Source: Caprella mutica (taxonomy: Eukaryota > Arthropoda > Malacostraca > Amphipoda > Caprellidae). Taken from it: DNA of 64,000 bases. The DNA lies in the NCBI GenBank assembly GCA_947561585.1, contig CANNZV010002482.1:32358-96357 (forward strand), given 5' to 3'. The notes beneath the pieces are model-generated. The model saw nothing but the letters and a program-made list of their open reading frames with translations, was not told where the DNA came from and ran no database searches. This document shows, in pieces, positions 49,801 through 55,884 of the stretch. Position numbers and translations under genes: made by a program. Position 1 is the first letter of the stretch. Every line of letters starts with the position of its first letter.

Positions 49801-51913
49801 AACATGTTTGAACATGACCAAGCCTGTCAAACATGTTTGAACATGACCAATCCTGTCAAACATGTTTGAACATGACCAATCCTGTCAAACATGTTTGAAC
49901 ATGACCAATCCTGTCAAACATGTTTGAACATGACCAATCCTGTCAAGCATGTTTGAACATGACCAATCCTGTCAGACATGTTTGAACATGACCAATCCTG
50001 TCAGACATGTTTGAACATGACCAATCCTGTCAGACATGTTTGAACATGACCAATCCTGTCAAACATGTTTGAACATGACCAATCCTGTCAAACATGTTTG
50101 AACATGACCAATCCTGTCAAACATGTTTGAACATGACCAATCCTGTCAAAACATGTTTGAACATGACCAATCCCGTCAAAACAAGTTTGAACATGACCAA
50201 GCCTGTCAAAACAAGTTTGAACATGACCAAGCCTGTCAAACATGTTTGAACATGACCAAGCCTGTCAAACATGTTTGAACATGACCAATCCTGTCAAACA
50301 TGTTTGAACATGACCAATCCTGTCAAACATGTTTGAACATGACCAATCCTGTCAAACATGTTTGAACATGACCAATCCTGTCAAAACATGTTTGAACATG
50401 ACCAATCCCGTCAAAACATGTTTGAACATGACCAATCCCGTCAAAACATGTTTGAACATGACCAATCCCGTCAAAACATGTTTGAACATGACCAATCCCG
50501 TCAAAACATGTTTGAACATGACCAATCCTGTCAAAACAAGTTTGAACATGACCAAGCCTGTCAAAACAAGTTTGAACATGACAAAGCCTGTCAAAACATG
50601 TTTGAACATGACCAAGCCTGTCAAAACATGTTTGAACATGACCAAGCCTGTCAAAACATGTTAGAACATGACCAAGCCTGTCAAAACATGTTAGAACATG
50701 ACCAAGCCTGTCAAAACATGTTTGAACATGACAAAGCCTGTCAAAACATGTTTGAACATGACCAAGCCTGTCAAAACATGACCAAGCCTGTCAAAACATG
50801 TTTGAACATGTTCTATATGTCTTAATTCAAATTCAAACAACACAGGTCTTATAAAATCAACTACATAATTTATCTATAGAAATTAAGAACATAGCTACCT
50901 GTTGTTCATCATCCTTAGGGTTTAGAATTCTAAGGACTCTTTTTCTGACAGTGCCTAGTTTGACAGTGTCAAAGTCTATTTTGGGGGAGTGGGTGAAGTG
51001 CACTAGCCGCAGTACACTAACATCTTGCTCTGGCTCTTTCTTCTTCACTGGCTTGTGAGCCGGACTGATCTGTAAATGAAGGAGAAAATTATTGCTTCAG
51101 CTGAAGGTATTGATTTTAGGCACAGATTTCTTTTATTTATTTAGACAATATTGTAGGGTAGTACAAATACTATTGGTATTCACTATAGCAGCCATTTCTT
51201 TAGGTATCAGAGCATCTGATTTTTAGGTATCAGTGTATTGGTATCGGCAGATTACTAATACCAAGTATCGGTAATATTTATGGTATCAATACAGCCCTAC
51301 AATATTGCTATCTTTTTAACGAGTTATGAACCCTAAGGGAATTCTTTACTGTATCTAGCAGGACTCTCAAAAAACAAAAGATACAAATGTATAATAGCTA
51401 TACTAACATATTTTATATAGGATATTTCAATAAAGTTTTGTACAGTATTAAATTATAACTCATGAACTGCAGCTACCTACTCTTTTAAAAGATTATATAT
51501 ATTATCCTGAAGATAATATAGGTTAAGTCCCGAATTATAGAACTGTTCCATAATTTAAACCCCCATAAGAAAAAAGTATATAATTATAAAAAAAGGTAAA
51601 TAATAATTATATACTCTTTCTCATGTGTTCAAAAATGTGAAAACATCCGATAATTATGATGAATAAAATTAAAAGCGGTATCACTTTTATAGTCCTGATA
51701 AAATCAAGCAAATCATACATATTTATGTATACCAATCTTCTGCTCATCATGAATCTGTTCACAATACATCATATCAAATATCTAACAATGTAATTATCAA
51801 ACAACTTATTAAGTGTAGTTCATTACCTCAAAGTATAAATCTTTGTTTGGCCCAGTTTTGAGTTTACTCTGTTCTGGAGAGGAACCAAATGTGGTGAATG
51901 CTCTTCCACTCAT
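25650..51913 (-). CDS. ASPM: ASPM / abnormal spindle orthologue, complete (20 exons)
   Basis: Twenty exons total 11,847 bp, exactly 3,949 codons including the stop; human ASPM has 3,477 residues. In order: ASH-type domain (about residues 30-150); disordered N-terminal part with two KEN boxes (191-193, 234-236), three SPxxRxT motifs and an acidic decapeptide array; calponin-homology region (about 1080-1550, with GFTRWLNFILTPPD, RLNRLRRYACRHY, DEFDYAVTNLPTDLRCGVRL); IQ region (about 1640-3740); C-terminal helical/ARM-like part ending in a short conserved tail. ASPM family proteins act at spindle poles and microtubule minus ends with calmodulin and katanin, and the CH and IQ regions place this as a true orthologue. 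About 45 IQ units are near-identical. Splice junctions are GT-AG and phases agree throughout, so the model is well supported; the 5' UTR is unknown. Confidence 0.96.
25960..26455 (-). repeat. 20-bp minisatellite in the last ASPM intron
   Basis: About 25 copies of cacatgatcaaacttgtcca or cacatgttcaaacttgtcca. Three plus frames are open by chance, since 60 bp is the joint period of codons and units. Non-coding by position between exons 20 and 19. Confidence 0.92.
26560..26682 (-). CDS. ASPM exon 19: C-terminal helical region
   Basis: Residues 3837-3877. CEGLLPVLVNICTMHYEK and CTALYLLSVAKENNK continue the helical repeats. Phase 0 at both ends. Confidence 0.93.
26719..27752. mobile_element. Palindromic MITE (outer), in ASPM intron 18
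   Basis: Outer inverted ends tactgtaaaactccagagtt and aactcaggagtttcactgta, with inner arms gaattgcgtcatagttat and tagttttctatgattt. It is split by the hAT-like element at 26877-27670. The same family lies at 14800-14960 and about 41165-41300. Confidence 0.65.
26877..27670. mobile_element. hAT-like element, TAGGGATGGGA ends (794 bp), nested
   Basis: Starts tagggatggga, ends tcccatcccta; flanked by atttcaat and attttaat (7 of 8 match). Both ends hold ggtatcgg-type subterminal repeats. On the right there are about four tandem 26-bp copies of ggcacttgttgagaagtatc. No transposase frame recognised. Confidence 0.8.
27837..28021 (-). CDS. ASPM exon 18: C-terminal helical (ARM-like) region
   Basis: Residues 3775-3836. 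LSSKCCQLVASAKSLKILLR, PYIQILTYVVTIVINLVK and CPETYNDIVK match the helical repeats of the ASPM C-terminus. Donor AAA|GTGAGT. Confidence 0.93.
28220..28375 (+). mobile_element. Dispersed repeat with decayed coding fragment, ASPM intron 17
   Basis: Shares ggaaattaaatacaagagac, tggaagaagcagtcaaaaag and gaaagtggctccatgaacaa with the copy at 45290. Plus-strand translation gives [20 protein letters not shown] before a stop. The rest of this 848-bp intron is AT-rich with a single ggtatcatgg-type MITE trace near 28165. Confidence 0.6.
28870..29146 (-). CDS. ASPM exon 17: last IQ and start of the C-terminal helical region
   Basis: Residues 3683-3774. AAATLIQAVWRGYTIRNF is the last IQ motif. QRLHEATENANTKNSMGQR and LHAILQAVVEL correspond to the ASPM C-terminal region after the IQ repeats. 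Confidence 0.94.
29397..29774 (-). CDS. ASPM exon 16: IQ motifs
   Basis: Residues 3557-3682. SHYRGYVCRR completes the IQ started in exon 15. Then AVVTLQTHWRG, AAVVVQSAWRGRQ, SARVIQKWWRL and KVITIQTYWREY. Confidence 0.94.
29832..29990. mobile_element. MITE in ASPM intron 15
   Basis: Inverted ends ggctggtttcacacgag and ctgtgtgaaagaggc, each followed inwards by acgttttttc. About 159 bp, non-coding. Target duplication not clear. Confidence 0.55.
30016..30469 (-). CDS. ASPM exon 15: IQ motifs
   Basis: Residues 3405-3556. IQ motifs include ESAITIQKQWRMYHQR, ASALTIQRYWRGR, SVRTLQARWRAF, GATLLLQACYRGY and LAATLIQ. Methionine- and arginine-rich. Confidence 0.94.
30470..31499 (-). other. ASPM intron 14, nothing recognised
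   Basis: 1,030 bp of AT-rich sequence between exons 14 and 15 with A/T runs. I see no gene, array or element ends with a clear target duplication. Confidence 0.5.
31500..31654 (-). CDS. ASPM exon 14: IQ motifs
   Basis: Residues 3354-3404 plus two bases. AAVEIQNYYRGYKLMQ and AAVTLQAAYR are IQ motifs. Donor TACAG|GTATTG. A short exon after the giant one. Confidence 0.92.
31822..36717 (-). CDS. ASPM exon 13: giant IQ exon (1,632 codons)
   Basis: Residues 1722-3353. The first third (to about 2297) has diverged IQ motifs with A-x-x-I-Q-x-x-W/Y-R spacing alternating near 23 and 27 residues, as in vertebrate ASPM. The rest is a homogenised array. IQ motifs bind calmodulin or light chains. Vertebrate ASPM also has its IQ region mainly in one very large exon. 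Acceptor ATTTTTCAG, donor AGTAAT|GTGAGT. Confidence 0.96.
31870..34990 (-). repeat. About 45 near-identical 69-bp (23-residue) IQ repeats in ASPM
   Basis: The plus strand repeats tagctagaatcatccttgtg and tagctttgcagcttggtaac with little variation. The peptide contains KLQSYTRMILARKNYQ, fitting the short IQ form [IL]QxxxRxxxxR. Variants (FAV or QAV, ARK or DRK, Q or F) recur in blocks; for example units near 33100-33300 and 33480-33660 are almost the same. Confidence 0.95.
37013..37197. mobile_element. TA-flanked MITE, family AGAACTCCTCTATAG, in ASPM intron 12
   Basis: Ends ctgtggaactcctctatag and ctatagaggagttctactg with TA on both sides (Tc1/mariner-like). A second symmetry, gcagactaaagaaaat, lies inside. 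Related copies at 43141-43375 and 45714-45886. Confidence 0.75.
37257..37427 (-). CDS. ASPM exon 12: IQ motifs
   Basis: Residues 1665-1721, with two IQ motifs, ACVVIQRWWQTVLKK and AAITVQKYWRRRL. Acceptor GACTGCAG, donor AAG|GTAAGT. Confidence 0.94.
37545..37645 (+). mobile_element. Dispersed repeat fragment, ASPM intron 11
   Basis: Carries aagggactggaagaagcagtc and agaaaggaaag, shared with 11165, 28220 and 45290. Degenerate and short. Confidence 0.5.
37789..38357. mobile_element. MITE of the AGTTCCACAT family, interrupted by another MITE
   Basis: Left end gggtaagttacaaattatca and gacagttccacatt; right end gatgtggaactgtgcaataa and ttcgtagcttaccc. The core ggtatcatggatacc pattern is present near 37885. 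It is split by the foldback at about 37943-38292. Confidence 0.65.
37943..38292. mobile_element. Long-arm foldback MITE nested in the preceding element
   Basis: Arms of roughly 120 bp are inverted copies. Left tttatttctcctggaatag and aaaatattttaggagtaact; right agtaactactcctaaaatat equivalent and ccaggagaaataaaagcgag. Ends gctcttatta and taataagagc. Confidence 0.65.
38472..38576. mobile_element. Degenerate AGTTCCACAT-family MITE
   Basis: Left gcaagtttctagttattgaa, right gtgtccaataattcggagct and tgcc, in inverted orientation. About 105 bp. Confidence 0.5.
38726..38867. mobile_element. MITE with AGGGCCGTACACACG ends
   Basis: Inverted ends agggccgtacacacg and cgtgtgtacggccct, 142 bp, in ASPM intron 11. 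Non-coding. Confidence 0.7.
39296..39461. mobile_element. MITE with TAGGGTAAAGGGACA ends
   Basis: tagggtaaagggacaatcac and its complement gtgactgtccctttgcccta, 166 bp. Just to the left another inverted pair (acaacatttctgtgtgg, cgacacagaaatgtt; 39212-39285) marks a separate foldback. Confidence 0.7.
39562..39665. mobile_element. AGTTCCACAT-family MITE, short copy
   Basis: gggtaaattcagagttatcg on the left, gaaaatgtggaactgtccaa and aaatcataactaaccc on the right, about 104 bp. Confidence 0.6.
40090..40365. mobile_element. AGTTCCACAT-family MITE with ggtatcatggatacc core
   Basis: Left gtaagtgactaattatcgga and cagttccacattttcggtca; right gaccgaaaatgtgaaactgt and ccaataaatcataacttac. Inside, ggtatccatgataccagcag followed by gtatcatggatacc forms a palindromic core. 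276 bp, ASPM intron 11. Confidence 0.75.
40475..40675 (-). CDS. ASPM exon 11: end of the CH region and first IQ motif
   Basis: Residues 1598-1664. LGGVPCVV, PDEKVMVLLLSHLCSRLLDL and EIRAARVIQMAWRRR, the first IQ motif. The donor CTTAAG|GTGAAA is chosen because it keeps phase 0 with exon 12; reading on gives an in-frame TAG. Confidence 0.92.
40730..41300. mobile_element. Two palindromic MITEs in ASPM intron 10
   Basis: At about 40750-41155 a GC-richer foldback with repeated ggctccagctccggagcc and ggctcctgctccggag segments at both ends. Outside it are the ends of the TACAGTGAAACTCCTGAG family (tacagtaaaaca left, aactcaggcgtttcactgta right, to about 41297), so the first is probably nested in the second. 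Confidence 0.55.
41766..41894 (-). CDS. ASPM exon 10
   Basis: Residues 1555-1597, acidic/serine-rich, then RLLRLRNDKANYTLFVNK, equivalent to the segment before GGIPAMI in vertebrate ASPM. Confidence 0.9.
41895..42400 (-). other. ASPM intron 9
   Basis: AT-rich. Traces of dispersed repeats: tcggaaccaaaagcacagcg near 41990 (as at 28235) and a ggtatccatggtagc-type MITE core near 42078. A short local repeat of tcatcattaaaag at 42238-42290. No gene. Confidence 0.5.
42401..42529 (-). CDS. ASPM exon 9: second CH motif
   Basis: Residues 1512-1554. TTSLTDCRGLCYLLHHYHP matches the conserved FSDGRVLCYLIHHYHP segment of ASPM. Confidence 0.95.
42625..42813. mobile_element. AGTTCCACAT-family MITE, well-preserved
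   Basis: Left ggtaagttataaattatcgg and tcagttccacatcttc; right gaagatgtggaactgactga and taattcgtaact. Palindromic core ggtatcatagatacc occurs twice. 189 bp, filling most of ASPM intron 8. Confidence 0.8.
42828..43049 (-). CDS. ASPM exon 8: end of the CH region
   Basis: Residues 1438-1511. LTSLIPISSLSKEVSHLRKS continues the CH region, and LLKEWLQYVSAHYGML leads to the next CH motif. Donor CTG|GTGAGT. Confidence 0.92.
43141..43375. mobile_element. AGAACTCCTCTATAG-family MITE in ASPM intron 7
   Basis: Ends tagtagaattcctctatagt and ttcactatagaggatttcat plus gttctgcagta. Related to 37013-37197 and 45714-45886; the right end seems to carry a small insertion. Confidence 0.6.
43458..45022 (-). CDS. 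ASPM exon 7: calponin-homology region
   Basis: Residues 916-1437. After a serine-rich part come GFTRWLNFILTPPD, RLNRLRRYACRHY, YNPLWLSLGIETVFGELI, DHDPCLFRLN, DEFDYAVTNLPTDLRCGVRL and RLQKVHNIGVALSNF. All follow the conserved ASPM-type CH region in order. The last motif resembles a canonical CH-domain helix. Confidence 0.97.
45109..45275 (-). CDS. ASPM exon 6: basic linker
   Basis: Residues 860-915. YEPRPAVKVAINSLKLSN is followed by a proline/arginine-rich stretch (GRPPVPKKSPGGVRKRRAL). Acceptor TTGTTTTCAG, donor CATG|GTTAGT. Confidence 0.9.
45290..45465 (+). mobile_element. Dispersed repeat with a short open fragment, ASPM intron 5
   Basis: The best copy of the dispersed repeat. In a plus frame it reads [31 protein letters not shown] and MDAEKL, then stops. 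The copies at 11165, 28220 and 37545 are broken in the same frame. It looks like the decayed end of a mobile-element protein, which I do not recognise. Confidence 0.6.
45714..45886. mobile_element. AGAACTCCTCTATAG-family MITE in ASPM intron 5
   Basis: Ends cagtagaactcctctacag and ctatagaagagttctactg, about 173 bp. Inner symmetry around gcagactaaagaaaat as in the copy at 37013. Confidence 0.7.
45950..47865 (-). CDS. ASPM exon 5: long disordered N-terminal region
   Basis: 638 codons plus two bases (residues 222-859). It opens with a second KEN box (ENKENVRRQT). It then has three related motifs, SSPVHRMTF, SSPARRETY and GSPSRRETY (about residues 309-381), possible CDK sites or short binding motifs. 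Later it carries the 11-copy EEVDVGHDNV array. The end is basic with SP sites (SPPSKRQASSPLKRPK). Confidence 0.95.
46435..46775 (-). repeat. 30-bp coding tandem repeat in ASPM, decapeptide NVEEVDVGHD
   Basis: About 11 copies of the plus-strand unit cctcttcaacattgtcatgc plus ccaacatcaa. In frame they give strongly acidic EEVDVGHDNV, with one G-for-D variant. Near-identical copies imply recent expansion. Confidence 0.93.
47945..48133 (-). CDS. ASPM exon 4: basic linker with KEN box
   Basis: Residues 159-221, basic and disordered. SSNKENVSK at residues 191-193 is a KEN box, a motif used for APC/C recognition; vertebrate ASPM is reported to be degraded by APC/C. Confidence 0.9.
48245..48399. mobile_element. 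hAT-like MITE, CAGGACTGTACC / ACAGCCCTA ends (155 bp)
   Basis: A perfect 8-bp target duplication, attctaat, flanks both sides. Ends caggactgtacc and ctttacagcccta. Interior contains gatacaaa/ggtatta-type subterminal repeats. ASPM intron 3. Confidence 0.85.
48425..48640 (-). CDS. ASPM exon 3: rest of the ASH domain
   Basis: Residues 87-158. FSLSPTDYVDVVICWQPSKA and ARETLHWRTNAGVRAQTVLF are the later ASH strands. Acceptor CTCCCTGCAG, donor AAAAAA|GTTAGT. Confidence 0.93.
48970..50815 (-). repeat. 29/30-bp minisatellite in ASPM intron 2
   Basis: About 62 copies of catgtttgaacatgaccaat plus cctgtcaaa, with 29- and 30-bp versions. A block at about 49340-49800 recurs at about 49800-50230, showing higher-order duplication. 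Open frames on both strands appear only where 30-bp units dominate. Non-coding by position. Confidence 0.93.
50899..51069 (-). CDS. ASPM exon 2: ASH domain start
   Basis: Residues 30-86. LVHFTHSPKIDFDTVKLGT and RVLRILNPKDD match the first strands of the ASPM/SPD-2/Hydin (ASH) domain, an MSP-like beta-sandwich found in centrosomal and ciliary proteins. Confidence 0.93.
51154..51299. mobile_element. hAT-like MITE, TAGGGTAGTA / TACAGCCCTA ends (146 bp)
   Basis: A perfect 8-bp target duplication, caatattg, flanks both sides. Subterminal ggtatcgg and ggtatcag repeats like those of the elements at 26877 and 48245, so the three form one group. ASPM intron 1. Confidence 0.87.
51529..51657. mobile_element. 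Degenerate AGTTCCACAT-family MITE, ASPM intron 1
   Basis: ttaagtcccgaattatagaa and ctgttccataatttaaac on the left; caaaaatgtgaaaacatccg and ataatt on the right. About 129 bp, ends eroded. Confidence 0.5.
51827..51913 (-). CDS. ASPM exon 1
   Basis: Encodes residues 1-29 from the ATG at 51913. Donor GAG|GTAATG, phase 0. The peptide (FTTFGSSPEQ) is not itself diagnostic. An AG nine bases before the ATG leaves room for a 5' UTR intron. Confidence 0.8.
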
Positions 51914-52745
51914 CTTGCTAAGGCAGTTGGTAGAGCAAAGCTAATAGGCACGTTAACACATAACAAAACAGATTTAGTCACCGACACTCATTTAATTAGA
52001 TCAAAACTTGAAGTTTGAATAGAATAAAGGTTATTTGTTAGTAGAGGAAAAAATACAACAGGTTATAGAAAAAAAGATACTCAATAAAATTTCTCAGCCC
52101 ACTACATGGTACTCTGTTAAAATCTTATAATTTGGCATTAGTTCTCAGTAAATTAATGTTATGAGGAAATTCATGATTTTCAAACAGAAAATGTTGAAAA
52201 TAAGTTTCAGTATTCCACAGTCGGGGAACTAAATCAAAATTGCTCCCAGAAAATATCCCAAATATCTCCCATTCTGTTAGACTACCACTCTGGAAAATTC
52301 ATCAGGCTGACAGATGAATTTTAGATGTTAAATGCTACAGATTATGAAGTATCCATTAAAAATGTATTTTAAAGATGCAGAACTTTACTGATGGAGTTTT
52401 GCATACTTAATACAGCAATAAATTGACAAGAACTTTCAACTTTAAAATCTTTAGCCTGTAATATTCATCAGAAAAGACCATTTTTCACAAAGTGGCATGT
52501 GGCCAGACTGCATAAAATAGTGAAGTTAAAAGGGACCAAGAAAACCTTATGTTCCATTTTGGGTACTTTCCTGTCACTCAACAATCGGCCACTTATATAT
52601 ATTTTGATGAAAGAAATTTTATTAAAGAACATAAACCTGACTCTTAACATTAGATACCTATGTAAACAGAACGGCAAATTGGTGGGAAAATGCATCAAAC
52701 AAGTCCATATAATTATAACATGTTCATATTTCAATTGGCTGAATT
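51914..52745. other. Region upstream of ASPM, no gene recognised
   Basis: Presumably holds the ASPM promoter and 5' UTR, but I cannot point to a core promoter element. AT-rich, with small overlapping frames and no recognisable protein. CCAG/CTGG-type motifs near 52500 hint at decayed CCAGTCTG-family elements. Confidence 0.45.
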
Positions 52746-52754
52746 GAGTTAATT

Positions 52755-53264
52755 TCAACGTTGTCACACTCAAAGAACATTGAATAGAAGAAGCATAGAT
52801 CCCATTATATTATTCTTGAGTGGGGCTGACAATGACGTCATTTAGACTCGAGCCAATTAGAGCACTCAAGACAATAGTCTTCCGTCAAAACCAATCAGAG
52901 GCTTCATTTCGAAAGTTCTGTTAGTCATTATTTTGAATGTGTAGTACTAGCGAAATGGTGTAAGTTGGAGTGTATTGCAAAGAAGATTAAGTTTATTATT
53001 ACGTACTGACTGAGGCTATAGAAAATAGTGTACATAATTTGGTAGGTAGATATGGCTCCCTCTATTAAAAGATGTTCCTTTTTTAAATGCCAATCTACCA
53101 GTAAAGATAATGAGCTCTGGTAGCATACACGTTCAAACTGATATCGAGAGAGTCTATAATGACGTCAGAGATAACTGAACGTGATTTGGTTGAATTTTCA
53201 CCACTGTGTATAGTACGATCCCTTCCATCTGAGCTACTTCTTATTCAATGTTGTGTGGTCATAC
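52755..53264. mobile_element. Degenerate palindromic element with a 23-codon frame
   Basis: Outer arms aacattgaatagaagaagc and cttcttattcaatgttg, inner arms tgacgtcatttagactc and gagtctataatgacgtca, are inverted. Inside, 53052-53123 (+) is a small frame, MAPSIKRCSFFKCQS..., with a C-x4-C spacing that could be the start of a zinc-binding (for example THAP-type) domain. Evidence is weak; it may be an internally deleted transposon. Confidence 0.35.
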
Positions 53265-53272
53265 TATTGTGA

Positions 53273-53416
53273 CCAGACTGCAGGAACTGGTAAAGTGTTC
53301 TCCAAGATATCCTCTATTTTGGCTTCTGTTCTCAGTAAAATACATGTAAATATAGAAGGAAATTAAGGATTGTTCGCACAGAAAATGTTAAAAATGTCCC
53401 ATATTCTACAGACTGG
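53273..53416. mobile_element. hAT-like MITE, family CCAGTCTG (144 bp)
   Basis: Ends ccagactgcaggaact and attctacagactgg; a perfect 8-bp target duplication, tattgtga. The sequence gaactggtaaagtgttc is shared with a left end at 19557. Confidence 0.85.
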
Positions 53417-53744
53417 TATTGTGACATATTATTGTGATGGAGATCCTAGTTACAACAGCACAAGCGGGATTTGATGATGTCAGAGTAATGCAGTACTGCT
53501 ACTTAAGACTTGAGAATTTGTTTGCATTTAGATACATATCTACTGTTATGACTGTACAGTTTTTCCAGTAACTTGTAGCCGTAAGTAGTAGGTAATACCT
53601 AGCTGAATTTGTCTCTGCAGACTCTGTTGTTACAGTAATTTTAATTTGGTTGTTTGTAAGTTTTTTTTTACTTTTGAGTCGGCAATATATTATGAGAAGT
53701 TTTAGGGAAATCCCAAGTAAAATATTTTGTCTCTTAAACTCGCC

Positions 53745-54075
53745 ATTTGTCTCTCCAGCTCTCTCCAAATTTCATCAAATTCTCTCCAAAATGATCAAAT
53801 TTCCATAAATTCTCTCCAAAATAACATTGTAGCATAGGAGAAAAATAGATAAAACTCGCCATTTGCATTTGAAAGGCTCAAAATAACAGTCACAAACTCG
53901 CCATTAAAATGGCGAGTTTGGACATGCTTTATTACTTGGGGGAAATCTAAAGTCGGCAATATGATGCAAAGATAGTTTTCCGAATTTAAATCACGTCGGC
54001 AAAAGCTTGCCGACATCAGACATTCTCTGGAACTTGGATTTCTTGGAGAACACTTTCCCAGTTCGTGAAGTCTGG
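53745..54075. mobile_element. CCAGTCTG-related fragments with gagagaattt and ggcgag segments
   Basis: Contains atttgtctctccagctctct and ccaaatt, also seen inverted at 22430-22500 and 54690-54750. An inverted pair at about 53895-53920, actcgccattaaaatggcga, is palindromic. The right end, gaactgggaaagtg inverted, ends at tctgg 54075. No clean partner end was found. Confidence 0.5.
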
Positions 54076-54151
54076 CTACCAAGTAACTGTTAGCCAGTCT
54101 GCAAAAGATGCATGAAGTTCAAGTTGTGAAGTTTATCCGGCGACTATTGAG

Positions 54152-54386
54152 CCAGTCTGTATTTGGTGCACAAAATTCCACTGACATTTTGAAAAAGCTG
54201 AAAAAATCCACCATAAATTTCCTCTAATTTGGCTGATCCACCAACATTTTACCCATTTTTCCACCAAAAATTGATGGTAACATAGGAATAAATAGCTAAA
54301 AATCCACCGACTTTGCTAGAATATTATTTTTAAGGGGAAAAATTCCACCGACATGTCGGTGGAATTTATCATGAAATACAGACTGG
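54152..54386. mobile_element. hAT-like MITE, family CCAGTCTG, intact (235 bp)
   Basis: Inverted ends ccagtctgtatttggtgc and tcatgaaatacagactgg, a perfect 8-bp duplication ctattgag. Palindrome CCACCGACATGTCGGTGG near the right end. The reference copy for the interrupted element at 21605. Confidence 0.9.
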
Positions 54387-54454
54387 CTATTGAGGCCTTG
54401 AAATTAGTCTCCTGAATTATCCAGCGACAATTTCCTAATTAATTTCTATGTTTA

Positions 54455-54683
54455 GGGTCACGCAGGTAAATTGCGGCCCTTTAATTTTTAATTGCGGCCC
54501 TCTCAAGAGAATCTCTAAAACATTCTGAACCGAAATTACATTAAAATGTTGCATAGCATCAAAAGAAGCACAGTGCATGTTATAATTTATTAATTTAAGT
54601 TTTTAACGTGTGTTTTGAATGTATGATGTTTCTGTTGTAAGAGGCCGCAGTTAGTCAGTGTGCCGCAATTTACCTGCGTGACC
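54455..54683. mobile_element. TA-flanked MITE, GGGTCACGCAGGTAAATTGC ends
   Basis: Perfect inverted ends of at least 22 bp (gggtcacgcaggtaaattgc, gcaatttacctgcgtgaccc) with TA on both sides. A truncated second copy in opposite orientation lies at about 57095-57217. Confidence 0.75.
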
Positions 54684-54923
54684 CTACATGTAATTAGTGG
54701 AGAGAATTTTGAGATTTTTAGTCATTTTGGAGAGAAATTTGAAAATCTTCAGAGACAAATTGTCCTAATAATTAAATATCTGGAGACTGATTGTGCATGC
54801 TTTGCAGACTGGACTGTTAGTAACATAGGAATAAATAGCTCAAGATCAACAGACTTTGCTAGGTAGCTACAATGTAGAACAAAAGTTAGAATAATATATG
54901 CAAAAGCTAAAGGCAAAGGGCAT

Positions 54924-55190
54924 CCATGTTTTAAAGTGTGGACAAAGTCGCCAGTATATTGGCAACTTTTGAGGGGTTAAATAAGTTGAAAAACATGTAA
55001 ATAACAAGCAAAATACTCCCAAAATAGTCTCAAGAGTTACACATGCATCATACATGAAGCATAAGGATGTTTTCAAGTAAAAAATCTTCACTAGGAAGTC
55101 AAATTTCTCCTTTAGAGTACCTTAAATGTGGCGACCTGGATCCATTTTCTCACTAAACTGGCGACTTTCCTGCCACACTTTGAAACATGG
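54924..55190. mobile_element. hAT-like MITE, family CCATGTTT, intact (267 bp)
   Basis: Ends ccatgttttaaagtgtgg and ccacactttgaaacatgg, with a perfect 8-bp duplication aagggcat. Inner repeat gtcgccagtatattggcaac. Second copy of the family at 19823. Confidence 0.9.
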
Positions 55191-55884
55191 AAGGGCATGG
55201 GGAAAAATTCAACCAACAACATAACAAGTTAACAAGAAGTAGCCTAGCTGGAGTAGTAATATTAACCATGAAATACTGATACAGACTTATTAGGTACCAG
55301 TCTAAATATTTGTTAATTATCTGGAGAACAAAATGAAATTTCACTAAGAACATTCAGATGAAGATTTTGCTGAGTCCAAACTGGCAATTTCAAAAACTAG
55401 ACCCAAGTTTTCACTTTTCTAGACCTACCTAGGTATATACTATTTATAATTAACTAGAAATACTACCCAACTGTTACGTAGGTATTTAGTCACACAAATA
55501 TCTAACTAAATTATTATATTGCTAATACACGAGCTAGCTAAATGATTTAACTGAACATAATTAATTACGCAACGTTAGTTTAAAGTTTAAACATTGAGAT
55601 GGCACTTTAAATGTAGGTACGCATTGGAATTTAAAATTCGCTGACACCTCTTTTTAAATTTTCTGCCCAATCAGCGAGCAGTATGAAATGGTCAGAGGTA
55701 ATACCTTCAGATTTGAAAGCAGCTGATAGTAAAGTCGTTGAATTAATTGTTAAAATTAAATTTTGGAGATCAAATAATCTCTGATACATATATTAATAAA
55801 CCTACAAAAATAATAATGAATCATTATATCGTCAACGAATTGATATATTTGAATAAATTACAGGATCATATTTGTTGATCTATA
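55191..55884. other. AT-rich region, nothing recognised
   Basis: No convincing frames or element ends. Confidence 0.45.

Larger units (their letters stand above)
54094..54812. mobile_element. hAT-like MITE carrying two nested insertions
   Basis: Ends ccagtctgcaaaagatgc and gcatgctttgcagactgg, a perfect 8-bp target duplication actgttag. It hosts the elements at 54152-54386 and 54455-54683; removing both would leave about 250 bp. Confidence 0.85.

Noticed and set aside
48970..50815. CRISPR array
   Set aside because: The repeats are contiguous with no unique spacers, and the DNA is eukaryotic.
50329..50825. Frames in the 30-bp intronic array
   Set aside because: Intronic in ASPM; frames break as soon as 29-bp units appear.
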